This document shows positions 26,075 to 34,728 of a stretch of 50,950 nucleotides of DNA, piece after piece. This DNA comes from Hyphomicrobiaceae bacterium. GTDB lineage: Bacteria; Pseudomonadota; Alphaproteobacteria; Rhizobiales; Hyphomicrobiaceae. The translations under genes were made by a program, and so were the position numbers. The notes below the pieces were generated by a model that was not told the origin of the DNA, ran no database searches, and saw nothing but the letters and a program-made list of their open reading frames with translations. Position 1 is the first letter of the stretch, and every line of letters begins with the position of its first letter. The stretch covers positions 1-50,950 of the forward strand of contig WBUN01000035.1 of NCBI GenBank assembly GCA_008933705.1. Direction: 5' to 3'.

Positions 26075-26425
26075 TCACGCTGCGCGGACGAGGAAGACGG
26101 CGGCGGCAATAATGGCGAAGGCGAGCGCGCCGGTCGCAAAACGCTTTTGGCCGTCGCGCCAGGGCATGTTCTCGATAACGAGCACGCGCATGCCCCCCAG
26201 CATGTGCACGGCCAGGAGGAACACGAGGCCGGTCTCGGCGAGCTTCACCAGCGGATTGGCCGTCCACTTGAGGAAGCCGTCGAGCGTTGCCTCGCCGCGG
26301 ATGGCAAGACCGAGCGCCAGGAAGTGCAGCGGCAGGAAGCACGCCAGCGCCAGTCCGGAGATGCGGTGCACGAGAAATGCGAGCCACAGGGCATCGCGGC
26401 GATGGCTTGTCGTGTGCGGTCTCAT
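26075..26425 (-). CDS. SdhC/FrdC-like cytochrome b membrane anchor
   Basis: This 116-residue inner-membrane protein has three helices. The segment LVHRISGLALACF carries the HRxSG motif of the SdhC quinone/heme site; further histidines lie in LPLHFLALG and LAVHMLGG. It would anchor the flavoprotein and iron-sulfur subunits and pass electrons to quinone. Its ATG overlaps the stop of the upstream anchor gene (ATGA at 26422-26425) and the flavoprotein gene follows after 11 nt, so the three are translationally coupled. Confidence 0.85.
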   Translation of the reverse strand: MRPHTTSHRRDALWLAFLVHRISGLALACFLPLHFLALGLAIRGEATLDGFLKWTANPLVKLAETGLVFLLAVHMLGGMRVLVIENMPWRDGQKRFATGALAFAIIAAAVFLVRAA

Positions 26426-26751
26426 GGCAGCACCACGGCAGCTACGGCGCGCAGGCCCAGCACGGCCAGCGCAAGACCGAAGATCCACATCAGCGCATCG
26501 AGCTGACGCCCGCGCAGCGCCGTCCATTCCGAAGCGATGACGCGCAGTCCGATCGCCCCATGGGTCGCCGCCGCCAGGACGAACAGCGAATAATACGCAG
26601 CCCAGCCGAAGCTGCCGCGCGTGCGACCCAGGATGTCGGCCGCGCTCAAGCCGCGGCTCGTGGCGTAGAAGATGATGGCGATGTGGACCAGCACCAGCGG
26701 CGCCATGATCAGCGCCGTGCCCCGCTGCAGCACGTACAGTCGCACGTTCAT
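26422..26751 (-). CDS. SdhD/SdhC-like membrane anchor subunit
   Basis: This 109-residue protein has three membrane helices. The region APLVLVHIAIIFYATSRG provides one histidine; AAATHGAIGLRVIASEW provides the HxxxGLR motif typical of dicarboxylate dehydrogenase anchors. With the 116-residue protein it probably forms a heterodimeric heme b anchor. A palindrome-rich 202-bp gap separates it from the iron-sulfur subunit gene on the same strand. Confidence 0.82.
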   Translation of the reverse strand: MNVRLYVLQRGTALIMAPLVLVHIAIIFYATSRGLSAADILGRTRGSFGWAAYYSLFVLAAATHGAIGLRVIASEWTALRGRQLDALMWIFGLALAVLGLRAVAAVVLP

Positions 26752-26794
26752 GGTCGGGCTCCTTCGGGGCGGCAGATGCCGCAGGGATTCCCCT

Positions 26795-26832
26795 CCCCGT
26801 CGTGCCGAAGGCGCGCCTTCGGCACGACGGGG
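26795..26832. repeat. 38-bp perfect palindrome in the intergenic gap
   Basis: Bases 26795-26832 form a perfect palindrome centred at 26813/26814. The flanks continue as CCCCTCCCC and GGGGGAAGGG, and 26889-26918 carries a further GGGGAGAGGG-type element like that at 21467-21497. The gap (26752-26953) contains no gene. The palindrome could form a stem that dampens transcription or stabilises the upstream mRNA between the iron-sulfur and anchor genes. Confidence 0.85.
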
Positions 26833-26953
26833 GGAAGGGTTAGGTGTGGGGGGAATCCCGACAGCAGGGTTCTGTCATCCTCCCCTCCCTGTCCCTCCCC
26901 CACAAGGGGAGAGGGAACGACGAAGCTCAAACGATGTCCAAGACAGACCAGCA

Positions 26954-27670
26954 TCACAGCTCTCGCCTGATGTAGGCCTGCATGGTGCGGCGCTTCAAGC
27001 CGGCAATGGAGGCCGTGGGGTTGAGCGCTTTGGGGCAATGCTCCTGGCAGCTCTGGTGCGAGTGGCAGGCATGGCAGCCCCCGCCCGCCGCCACAGCCGA
27101 GAGGCGATCGCGATTGCCGGCGTCGCGCACATCGTTGACGAGCGTCCACGCCCTGTTGAGTGCGGCCGGCCCCACGTAATCCTCATTCCAGCGCACGGTA
27201 TCGCAGGCGGCAAAGCACACCGCACAGTTGATGCATTCGATGGCGGCATCGGCCGCCTGGCGCGGCGGGCTGCCCGGCAGGATCTTCTCGATCGGGTCGT
27301 TCTTGGTCTTGCTCGGCGCGAAGACGCCCTTGGCCTTCTGCCACTTCTCGAAGAAGGCCTGCATATCGCAGGTGAGATCCTTGATGACGGGCAGGTTGGC
27401 GAGCGGGCCGATCTCGAGGCGCCCGTTCTCGACCACCTTCGAGGTGTGCGTGCGGCAAGTCCAGCGCGGACGGCCATTCACCGTCATGGCGCAGCTGCCG
27501 CACATGCCGACCCGGCAGGCGAAGCGGTAGGAAAGCGTCGGGTCGGCATTGCGCTGCACCCACGTCACGACATCGAGGACGGTCTGATTCTCGCGCTGCG
27601 GCACGGAGAAGGTCTGGTACCGGCCGTCCGCTTTGCCGCGCCAAAGCGAAACCTCGATGGTGTTCGTCAT
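26954..27670 (-). CDS. Succinate dehydrogenase/fumarate reductase-like iron-sulfur subunit
   Basis: This 238-residue electron-transfer subunit contains three cluster sites. A plant-type [2Fe-2S] site has C52, C57, C60 and C72. A [4Fe-4S] site has C146, C149, C152 and C156 (CINCAVCFAAC). A third has C199, C202, C208 and C212-P (CHACHSHQSCQEHCP). It links the flavoprotein to the membrane anchors. The ATG at 27670 is 5 nt after the stop of the molybdopterin enzyme gene, with AGAGGA immediately before it, so translation is probably coupled to the upstream gene. Confidence 0.92.
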   Translation of the reverse strand: MTNTIEVSLWRGKADGRYQTFSVPQRENQTVLDVVTWVQRNADPTLSYRFACRVGMCGSCAMTVNGRPRWTCRTHTSKVVENGRLEIGPLANLPVIKDLTCDMQAFFEKWQKAKGVFAPSKTKNDPIEKILPGSPPRQAADAAIECINCAVCFAACDTVRWNEDYVGPAALNRAWTLVNDVRDAGNRDRLSAVAAGGGCHACHSHQSCQEHCPKALNPTASIAGLKRRTMQAYIRREL

Positions 27671-27675
27671 TCCTC

Positions 27676-28770
27676 TCATCTCACCGTTGCGTGCACGCAC
27701 TGCACGACGTTGTTGCCGAAGCCGCCCATGTCCCAGCGTGCCTCAAGCGGTTGCGTTTCCCCATCGGCGTCCGTGGCACGGCAGGACAGCACATGCTCGC
27801 CGGGCTCCGCGTTCCACTGCGAGCGCCAGCCGCGCCAGGCGAACTTGCCCTGCGGCGGATCAAGCTCCGCGTCATGCCATACGCCGTCGATGCCGACCTC
27901 GACACGTGCAATGGGAACGCCCCCGCCGGACCACGCGCGCCCGAACAGCGGCGTCGGTCCGGCCGCAACGAGGCGATGGCGCGTGTACCAGTCAGGAATG
28001 CCGGGCGGCACCATCAGCGACTTGACGCGGATATGCGACACCGGCACCGGCGTTGCATTCGCATCCGCGCGATACATGTACGTGTTGACCTGCTGGAAGC
28101 CGTCGTAAGGCTTGTCGAGCGCCTCGATGCGCGCCAGCCACTTCACGCTCGCCATGCCGTACCAGCCGGCCACGACGAGGCGCAGCGGATAGCCGTGCTG
28201 TGGCAGCAGCGGCTGGCCGTTCATGGCCCACACGAGCAGCACGTCGTCGCTCAATGCCACATCGCGCCTCAGGCTTCGGCCATAGGAGTGCTCGTGCCCG
28301 CGGTCGAAACCGCGGTCGGCGCCGATGAAGGAGATCTCGATGGCGTCGTCGAGAAGGCCTGCCTGGTCGAGCGCATGGCGCAGCGGCGTGCCGGTCCATT
28401 CGGCCGTGCCGACCGCCTCGTAGAGCCAGGGCATGCTCTGATAGCGGGGCATCATGGCGGCGCGGCCGTTGCCGGCGCATTCGAGCGTAACGGGGAGCGT
28501 ACGCGCCGGCAGCTTCTTGATCTCGTCGAGCGACAGGACCGCCCTGCGCTTCACGCGGCCTGCGATGTCGACCTGCCACGTGCCGTCCGCCACGTAGGGC
28601 ACGTCGAAGTGGTTGAGCAGGTAGTGCAGCCCCGCGGGCGTCACGTCGTGACGCAGCGCCTCCAGAAGAAGGCCCGAGTTGCGATTGGCAAGACGCACCT
28701 CCTCGGGATCGAAGGGCCCTTCGGTGTGGGCGCGCCGCTCGGCTTCTCGAAAGGGGTGGGACGTCGTCAT
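27676..28770 (-). CDS. Molybdopterin-dependent oxidoreductase, sulfite oxidase/SoxC-like
   Basis: This 364-residue enzyme has a sulfite oxidase-type molybdopterin domain (about residues 30-245; molybdenum ligand C98 in LECAGNGR) and a Mo-co dimerisation domain at the C-terminus. The family oxidises sulfite or sulfane sulfur, or acts on other small substrates. The N-terminus (MTTSHPFREAERRAH) shows neither a Tat nor a Sec signal, so a cytoplasmic location is indicated, unlike SorA/SoxC. The gene opens the succinate dehydrogenase-like operon and ends 5 nt before the iron-sulfur subunit gene. AGGA lies upstream of the ATG at 28770. No dedicated cytochrome partner is seen. Confidence 0.88.
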   Translation of the reverse strand: MTTSHPFREAERRAHTEGPFDPEEVRLANRNSGLLLEALRHDVTPAGLHYLLNHFDVPYVADGTWQVDIAGRVKRRAVLSLDEIKKLPARTLPVTLECAGNGRAAMMPRYQSMPWLYEAVGTAEWTGTPLRHALDQAGLLDDAIEISFIGADRGFDRGHEHSYGRSLRRDVALSDDVLLVWAMNGQPLLPQHGYPLRLVVAGWYGMASVKWLARIEALDKPYDGFQQVNTYMYRADANATPVPVSHIRVKSLMVPPGIPDWYTRHRLVAAGPTPLFGRAWSGGGVPIARVEVGIDGVWHDAELDPPQGKFAWRGWRSQWNAEPGEHVLSCRATDADGETQPLEARWDMGGFGNNVVQCVHATVR

Positions 28771-28834
28771 CACGGTTCCTGCTGGTGCTACAGTTAGCAA
28801 AAGCCGAAAATGAGCAATAGCGAATATATGTCAA

Positions 28835-29749
28835 TCATGTCTTCAATTTCTTTGAAGATGATCCGGGCTTGCGAAGATCGCCGCCGGCGAGCCGGGCGAG
28901 TTCGGCGAGAAGCGCATCGGCGAGCAGGGCTTTGCTGTGGCTCTCCGCCCGGAGCAGCCCGACGACGCGATGCACCGTAGGCTCCGGCAGCGCCACGGTG
29001 CGCACCGGAAACGCCAGCGGCACGCCGCGCCCACGCTGGGGCACGATGGAAACGCCGAGGCCGTGCGAGACCATGGCAGTCACCGCCTCCAGCGTGTCGA
29101 GCGTCATGGCCTCCGCCACCTTGATGCGCCGCCGCTTCATCATCGTGTGGATGAGCCTCCCGACCCACGCCTGGCGCGTGTAGCGTATGAAGGGATAGCT
29201 CGCGAGCAGCTCCCCCGCCGGGCGGTTGGGGGCGTCCGGCGGCGCGATCAGAACCAGAGGCTCGCGCGCGAACGGCGACCAGACGAATCCGCTCGGCACC
29301 TTGCCGAGCTCGCTGACGATCACGGCATCGAGGCTCCTGCGCTCGAGCCGCTCGACCAGCTCGGCCGAAAGCGCCATGGCGATCTCCACGTGCATTCCGG
29401 GATGCTTGCGCCGCAGCGCCGCGATGGCGCCCGGCAGAATGCCGGTTATGATGCTCGGCACCGCGCCGAGACGCAGGTGGCCTTCGACGCGCGCGTCCTC
29501 GTCCTTCGGGCGCACAAGACGTTCATAGCCGCGAACCAGCTCCTCGGCCTCGGGGATGAGCGCACGCCCGGCCTCCGTCAGCGCCGGCGGGCGCGTGGTG
29601 CGGTCGAAGAGCACAACGCCCAGTTCCTCTTCCAGCGCCTTCATCTGCATGGAGACCGCCGATTCGGTCAGATGCACATCGCGGGCGGCCGCGGCGAATG
29701 AGCCGCGCTCGGCAATGGCGAGCAATGTGCGCAGATGCCGGATGGACAT
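28835..29749 (-). CDS. LysR-family transcriptional regulator
   Basis: This 304-residue regulator has the N-terminal winged helix MSIRHLRTLLAIAERGSFAA AARDVHLTESAVS (shown in part) and a C-terminal substrate-binding domain with a VRTVALPEPTV segment. It lies 64 nt upstream of the molybdopterin oxidoreductase gene on the same strand. It is the obvious candidate regulator of the downstream cluster. LysR proteins usually respond to a pathway metabolite; the effector is unknown. Confidence 0.93.
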   Translation of the reverse strand: MSIRHLRTLLAIAERGSFAAAARDVHLTESAVSMQMKALEEELGVVLFDRTTRPPALTEAGRALIPEAEELVRGYERLVRPKDEDARVEGHLRLGAVPSIITGILPGAIAALRRKHPGMHVEIAMALSAELVERLERRSLDAVIVSELGKVPSGFVWSPFAREPLVLIAPPDAPNRPAGELLASYPFIRYTRQAWVGRLIHTMMKRRRIKVAEAMTLDTLEAVTAMVSHGLGVSIVPQRGRGVPLAFPVRTVALPEPTVHRVVGLLRAESHSKALLADALLAELARLAGGDLRKPGSSSKKLKT

Positions 29750-29807
29750 CGCGTGCCTTCGTCTCCTGCCTCGGGCTCAAGCCGGCGATTGGCCGTCCCG
29801 GCGCATG

Positions 29808-30725
29808 TCACCTCGCCGTCTTGCGATTGCGCACATCGTCTGCGCTGAGGGCAAACACCTCGCCCTCGCTTTCCGCCGTGTCCAGCCACAGGAACGGGAG
29901 CGCCGGATATTCCTCCTCGAGAACGGGGCGCGCCGTGCCCACCTCCACCACCAGGGTGCCCTTGGGGGTCAGGTAGTCCGCCGCCTCGGCCAGAATGCGG
30001 CGCACGATGTCCATCCCGTCGGGACCGCCTTCATGGGCAAGGCGAGGCTCGGCCGCGTACTCCGGCGGAAAGTCTGCCACGGCCGTCGATGAGACATAGG
30101 GCGGATTGGAGATGATCAGATCGTAGCGCCGGCCGCTCAGGCCGGCAAAGAGATCCGACCGGATGAGCGAGATGCGGTCCTCGAGGCCGTAGTCTCGCAC
30201 GTTGCGCTCGGCCACAGCCAGCGCGTCGGCCGAGACGTCGCTGGCATCCACATGCGCATTGGCAAAAGTCAGAGCGGCGAGCACCGCCAGGCAACCGGAT
30301 CCGGTACACAGATCAAGCACGCCGCCGATTTCGTCGGGCTCGGCAATGACATTGGAGAGGTCACCGCCGAGCAGCTCGCCGAGATAGGACCGAGGCACGA
30401 TGACGCGCTCGTCGACGTAGAAGGCATTGCCCTGGACCCAGGCTTCGTTGGTGAGGTAGGACGCCGGCTTGCGCGTTGCCACACGCTTCTCGATGATCGC
30501 CAGCACCGCCTGCCGTTCCGTCAGCGTAAGGCGCGCATCCAGCCAGGGCTCGAGCTGGTCTATGGGAAGATGCAAGGTGTGCAGTATCAGATACGCCGCC
30601 TCGTCGAGCGCCGTGGCGGTGCCATGGCCATAGACCAGCTTGGCCTCGCTGAACCGGCTGACGCCGTAGCGGAGCCAATCACGCACGTTGAGCAGCTGCT
30701 GCTCCAATCCTTCCGTTTCCGTCAT
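29808..30725 (-). CDS. prmB: PrmB, ribosomal protein L3 glutamine N5-methyltransferase
   Basis: This 305-residue SAM-dependent methyltransferase of the HemK/PrmB type modifies a Gln side chain of ribosomal protein L3. The SAM motif LDLCTGSGCLAV is at 137-148 and the catalytic NPPY at residues 207-210 (ISNPPYVS). The N-terminal segment LLNVRDWLRYGVSRFSEAKL with GHGT is typical of PrmB rather than PrmC. Start at the ATG 30725. It is divergent from the large oxidoreductase gene. Confidence 0.9.
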   Translation of the reverse strand: MTETEGLEQQLLNVRDWLRYGVSRFSEAKLVYGHGTATALDEAAYLILHTLHLPIDQLEPWLDARLTLTERQAVLAIIEKRVATRKPASYLTNEAWVQGNAFYVDERVIVPRSYLGELLGGDLSNVIAEPDEIGGVLDLCTGSGCLAVLAALTFANAHVDASDVSADALAVAERNVRDYGLEDRISLIRSDLFAGLSGRRYDLIISNPPYVSSTAVADFPPEYAAEPRLAHEGGPDGMDIVRRILAEAADYLTPKGTLVVEVGTARPVLEEEYPALPFLWLDTAESEGEVFALSADDVRNRKTAR

Positions 30726-30957
30726 GGTGCGCTCGCCGCTGGACTGCCCGTCTCTACCGGTGCCCTTCTCGCCCGGCAACCCCGCCGCTCCCAACGCAGG
30801 ACGGTGGGTATTCGCGTGCCGAAATCTTTGTTATGATATATAATGGTTTGATAAATAAACTAACATACGCGCGTTTGGGGCGCATGGCGCCGGCTCTCCG
30901 GTCGCGCCATGGATTTGCCGGCCCAGCACAAGTAACGAGGCGGGGTAAGCAGGAATC

Positions 30958-33900
30958 ATGAGCGATACTCTCAATCTCGGCTTCGGCCTGCAGTTTGCGG
31001 ATCTCTACGACCACGCCGGCTTGACGCGCCTTGATGCCCGGTTCGTCGAGCTTCTCCGGTCGGACCATGTCGACCTGCACAACCGGCTGATGGCCGCGCG
31101 AAGAAAACCGGAGTCGCTGGCGGGGGAAGCGCACTCGGAGCTGCTCCTTGAGCTGGCCCCCGTGCTCGAAGGTTTTGTCGGCAAGCTTTTCGGTGTGGCA
31201 AACGACATCCGCACCCTGCAGTCGCGGCACGCGGCCCTGGCTTCCCTGCATTCCGTGAAGCGCCTGTTCGTGCAGCGTCGTGCTGCCAAGAAGCTCGGTC
31301 CCGAGCAGGCAGCGGCGCTCGACGGCGCTGCACTGCGCCAGGAGCTCGAAGCCCATCTCGGGGGAGAACTGACCGAGCTGAGATTTGCCGAGTGCGTCGA
31401 GCGCTGGATGCAGAACGAGGCAGAGCACGCAGCTTTCCTCGATCTCGCTGCGCGCTATGCGGCGTGGGCAACCCACACGCCGGAAGGCAAACGGATGCAC
31501 GGTGCAGGCATCCTGTTCAAGGTTCCCCACAAGCTCGACCACGACCATCTGGTGCCCGTCGAGACCGAGGTCGTCGGCGGTGTCACCATGTTGAGACTGC
31601 CCGACCGTCTGCTGCGTCATCGCGACGGATTTGCGCTCACCGACGCCGGCATGGGCATCGAAGGCGCGCTCGACCACGCCAACTACTGCATCTGGTGCCA
31701 CAACCAGGGCAAGGACAGCTGCTCCAAGGGGCTCAAGGAAAAGACGGGTCAATTCAAGAAGAGCCCGTTCGGCGTGACGCTTGCCGGCTGCCCGCTGGAC
31801 GAGAAGATCTCGGAGATGAATCTGGCCTACACGCGCGGCTGCTTCGTCGGGGCGCTGGCCATTACCGCTGTCGACAACCCGATGTGTGCCGCCACCGGCC
31901 ATCGCATCTGCAACGACTGCATGAAATCCTGCATCTACCAGAAGCAGGACCCGGTCGACATCCCCCAGATCGAAACGCGCATCCTGAAAGACGTCTTGTC
32001 CCTGCCCTGGGGCTTTGAAATCTATTCTGTGCTCACCCGCTGGAACCCGCTCAATATCGCGCGTCCGCTGCCGAAGCCGGTGACAGGGCGCAAGGTGCTC
32101 GTCGTCGGCCTGGGCCCGGCCGGCTTCACCCTTGCCCATCACTTGATGAACGAGGGGCACACGGTCGTGGCCGTCGACGGGCTCAAGATCGAGCCGTTGC
32201 CGGCGGAGATCTCCGGCGTGGATGCCAAGGGTCTGCGCCACCCATTCCGTCCGATCCGCAGCCTCGATGAGTTGCGCGAGCCGCTCGGCTCCCGCGTGAT
32301 GGCCGGGTTCGGTGGTGTCGCCGAGTACGGCATCACCGTGCGATGGGACAAGAACTTCCTCAAGGTCGTCCGCCTCTTGCTGGAGCGGCGCAACGCCTTC
32401 CGCATGTACGGCGGCGTGCGCTTCGGCGGAACACTCACGGTCGAGAGCGCCTTCGAGCTCGGCTTCGATCATATCGCGCTATGCGCAGGCGCCGGGCGGC
32501 CGACCATCGTGCCGATGAAGAACGGCCTCGCCCCCGGCGTGCGCCAGGCTTCGGACTTCCTCATGGCGCTGCAGCTCACGGGCGCGGCCAAGACGGACAG
32601 CATCGCCAATCTGCAGGTGCGACTGCCGGTCGTCGTCATCGGCGGCGGCTTGACAGCCATCGACACGGCGACTGAAGCGCTCGCCTACTATCCGCTGCAG
32701 GTGGAGAAGTTCCTCGCCCGGTACGAGACGCTCGTCGCTGAGCGCGGTGAAGCGGCCATGCGCGACACCTGGACCGCGGCCGAGGCACGCATCGCTGACG
32801 AATACCTCGGCCACGCACGCGCGATACGCACCGAGCGGGAGCTAGCAGCACGCGAAGGCCGCGCGCCGCAACTCGCCAAGCTCATGCAGCAATGGGGCGG
32901 CGCCACCATCGTCTACCGGCGTCGTCTCATCGACTCCCCGAGCTACACGCTCAACCACGAGGAGGTCGCCAAGGCGTTGGAGGAGGGCATTCGCTTCGCC
33001 GAGCAGTTGGCGCCCGCGGAAGTGCTTCTCGACGACGTCGGTGCGGCGCACGCCCTGCATGTCGTTGCCCAGGCCGCCGACGCCAACGCTGCCCCGGTCG
33101 AGCACGTAATGCCTGCCCGGACGATCCTGGTGGCCGCCGGCACGCAGCCCAACACGGTGCTCGCCCGCGAGGACCCCAGCCGCATTGTCGTCGACGGCAA
33201 GTATTTCCAGGCCGTTGACGAAGACGGCAACCGCGTCGCGCCCGACCGCATGACCAAGCCGCCGGTCACCCATGTGCTGACGACCCTGCGGCCGGACGGC
33301 AAGGCGGTCAGCTTCTTCGGCGATCTGCATCCCTCGTTTGCCGGCAACGTCGTCAAGGCGATGGCGAGCGCCAAGCGGGGATATCCCGTCGTCAGCCGCA
33401 TGCTGTCGCGGCTTGCCGCCACCGGCGTGGCGCCGCAGTCTCTCATTGCGCGCCTTGATGACGAGCTGCGCCCCTGCGTTCATGAGGTGATCAGGCTCAC
33501 CCCGAGCATCGTCGAGGTCGTGGTGCGTGCGCCCATGGCCGCGAAGGCCTTTCAGCCGGGCCAGTTCTACCGTCTGCAGAACTACGAGATGCTGGCACCG
33601 CGCGCCAACGGCACCAGGCTCGCCATGGAGGGGCTGGCGCTGACGGGGGCCTCCGTCGACCGCGACAAGGGCTTGCTGTCGACCATCGTCCTGGAAATGG
33701 GCGGGTCGTCGGATCTGTGCGCCCATCTGATGCCTGGAGAGCCCGTGGTGCTGATGGGCCCGACGGGCACGGCCACGGAAACGCCGGCCGGCGAGACCGT
33801 TCTGCTGGTCGGCGGCGGCCTCGGAAACGCGGTTCTATTCTCCATCGGCCAGGCGCTGCGCGCACGCGGCAGCCGCGTGCTCTACTTTGCCGGCTACAAA

Positions 33901-34446
33901 CGCGGCATCGACCGCTACAAGGTCGCCGAGATCGAACGCGCGGCTGATGCCATCGTCTGGTGTTGCGATGAAGCGCCCGGCTTCACACCCGAGCGGAGCC
34001 AGGATCGCGCGTTCGTCGGCAATATTGTTGCCGCTCTCGAGGCCTACTCGGGCGGCGGCCTCGGCGCCCAGCCAATCGCCATGGGTGACGTCGACCGCAT
34101 CATCGCCATCGGCTCCGATCGCATGATGGAGGCCGTTGCGCAGGCGCGCCGAGGCAGGCTCGCCGCGCACTTGAAGCGCGATCATGCAGCCATCGCCTCC
34201 ATCAACTCCCCCATGCAGTGCATGATGAAGGAGATATGCGCCCAGTGCCTGCAAATGCACCGCGATCCCGACAGCGGGGTCGAAACGGTGGTGTTTTCCT
34301 GTTTCAATCAGGACCAACGACTCGACTTTGTCGATTTTGAGAGTCTGCATTTGCGCCTAGGCCAAAATAGTGTCCAGGAGAAGCTGACCCGGCATTGGAT
34401 CGACCGGACATTGCGAAATCTGGGATTGAGACCACCGATCGCGTAG
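30958..34446 (+). CDS. GltD-PyrK (NfnAB-like) fused FAD-dependent oxidoreductase
   Basis: This is a single 1162-residue flavoprotein. After a ~230-residue N-terminal region that I do not recognise comes a GltD-type iron-sulfur segment (C244, C247, C255; GC278P; CNDCMKSC with C318, C321, C325). Two dinucleotide-binding motifs follow, VLVVGLGPAGFTLAHHL near 378 and VVVIGGGLTAIDTATEAL near 558. The C-terminal third resembles a PyrK/NfnA ferredoxin-NAD(P) reductase: an FAD domain from ~830, VLLVGGGLGNAVLFSIG near 947 and a C-terminal cysteine set (C1088, C1094, C1097, C1115) for a [2Fe-2S] site. NfnB and NfnA/SudA-SudB are normally separate. NAD(P)H-ferredoxin electron transfer is inferred. Neighbours give no clear pathway. 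Confidence 0.82.
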   Translation: MSDTLNLGFGLQFADLYDHAGLTRLDARFVELLRSDHVDLHNRLMAARRKPESLAGEAHSELLLELAPVLEGFVGKLFGVANDIRTLQSRHAALASLHSVKRLFVQRRAAKKLGPEQAAALDGAALRQELEAHLGGELTELRFAECVERWMQNEAEHAAFLDLAARYAAWATHTPEGKRMHGAGILFKVPHKLDHDHLVPVETEVVGGVTMLRLPDRLLRHRDGFALTDAGMGIEGALDHANYCIWCHNQGKDSCSKGLKEKTGQFKKSPFGVTLAGCPLDEKISEMNLAYTRGCFVGALAITAVDNPMCAATGHRICNDCMKSCIYQKQDPVDIPQIETRILKDVLSLPWGFEIYSVLTRWNPLNIARPLPKPVTGRKVLVVGLGPAGFTLAHHLMNEGHTVVAVDGLKIEPLPAEISGVDAKGLRHPFRPIRSLDELREPLGSRVMAGFGGVAEYGITVRWDKNFLKVVRLLLERRNAFRMYGGVRFGGTLTVESAFELGFDHIALCAGAGRPTIVPMKNGLAPGVRQASDFLMALQLTGAAKTDSIANLQVRLPVVVIGGGLTAIDTATEALAYYPLQVEKFLARYETLVAERGEAAMRDTWTAAEARIADEYLGHARAIRTERELAAREGRAPQLAKLMQQWGGATIVYRRRLIDSPSYTLNHEEVAKALEEGIRFAEQLAPAEVLLDDVGAAHALHVVAQAADANAAPVEHVMPARTILVAAGTQPNTVLAREDPSRIVVDGKYFQAVDEDGNRVAPDRMTKPPVTHVLTTLRPDGKAVSFFGDLHPSFAGNVVKAMASAKRGYPVVSRMLSRLAATGVAPQSLIARLDDELRPCVHEVIRLTPSIVEVVVRAPMAAKAFQPGQFYRLQNYEMLAPRANGTRLAMEGLALTGASVDRDKGLLSTIVLEMGGSSDLCAHLMPGEPVVLMGPTGTATETPAGETVLLVGGGLGNAVLFSIGQALRARGSRVLYFAGYKRGIDRYKVAEIERAADAIVWCCDEAPGFTPERSQDRAFVGNIVAALEAYSGGGLGAQPIAMGDVDRIIAIGSDRMMEAVAQARRGRLAAHLKRDHAAIASINSPMQCMMKEICAQCLQMHRDPDSGVETVVFSCFNQDQRLDFVDFESLHLRLGQNSVQEKLTRHWIDRTLRNLGLRPPIA

Positions 34447-34458
34447 AGCGGGATTCAT

Positions 34459-34493
34459 GCTCTGATCGAAACTGACCGCTTTCGATCAAGAGC
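34459..34493. repeat. Hairpin-forming inverted repeat after the oxidoreductase gene
   Basis: Arms 34459-34471 and 34480-34493 (containing GATCGAAA/TTTCGATC, one bulged base) lie 13 nt after the stop of the fused oxidoreductase. There is no T-run after it. It may be a weak terminator or a member of a dispersed palindrome family. The rest of the 282-bp gap before the H-NS-like gene is AT-richer and holds no gene that I can see. Confidence 0.6.
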
Positions 34494-34728
34494 GATCCCT
34501 CTCCGGCGCCGCGCAGGACGGAATTCCGGTTGCAACATCAACGGTTTTGTAGCCGCCCCCGCATAATTCCTACGTCTTGTTGTTTCGCCGTTTCAATTAC
34601 CCGCCCAGGCCAACGAAAAGCATTATGTTGTCGCGAAATCGGCCAAAAACAGTTGCGCTTTGCTTTGCATTAAGCCATTGAGCCGTATTTGTGGTGACCG
34701 ACCACTCCAGCAAAGGGAATGCACCAGG

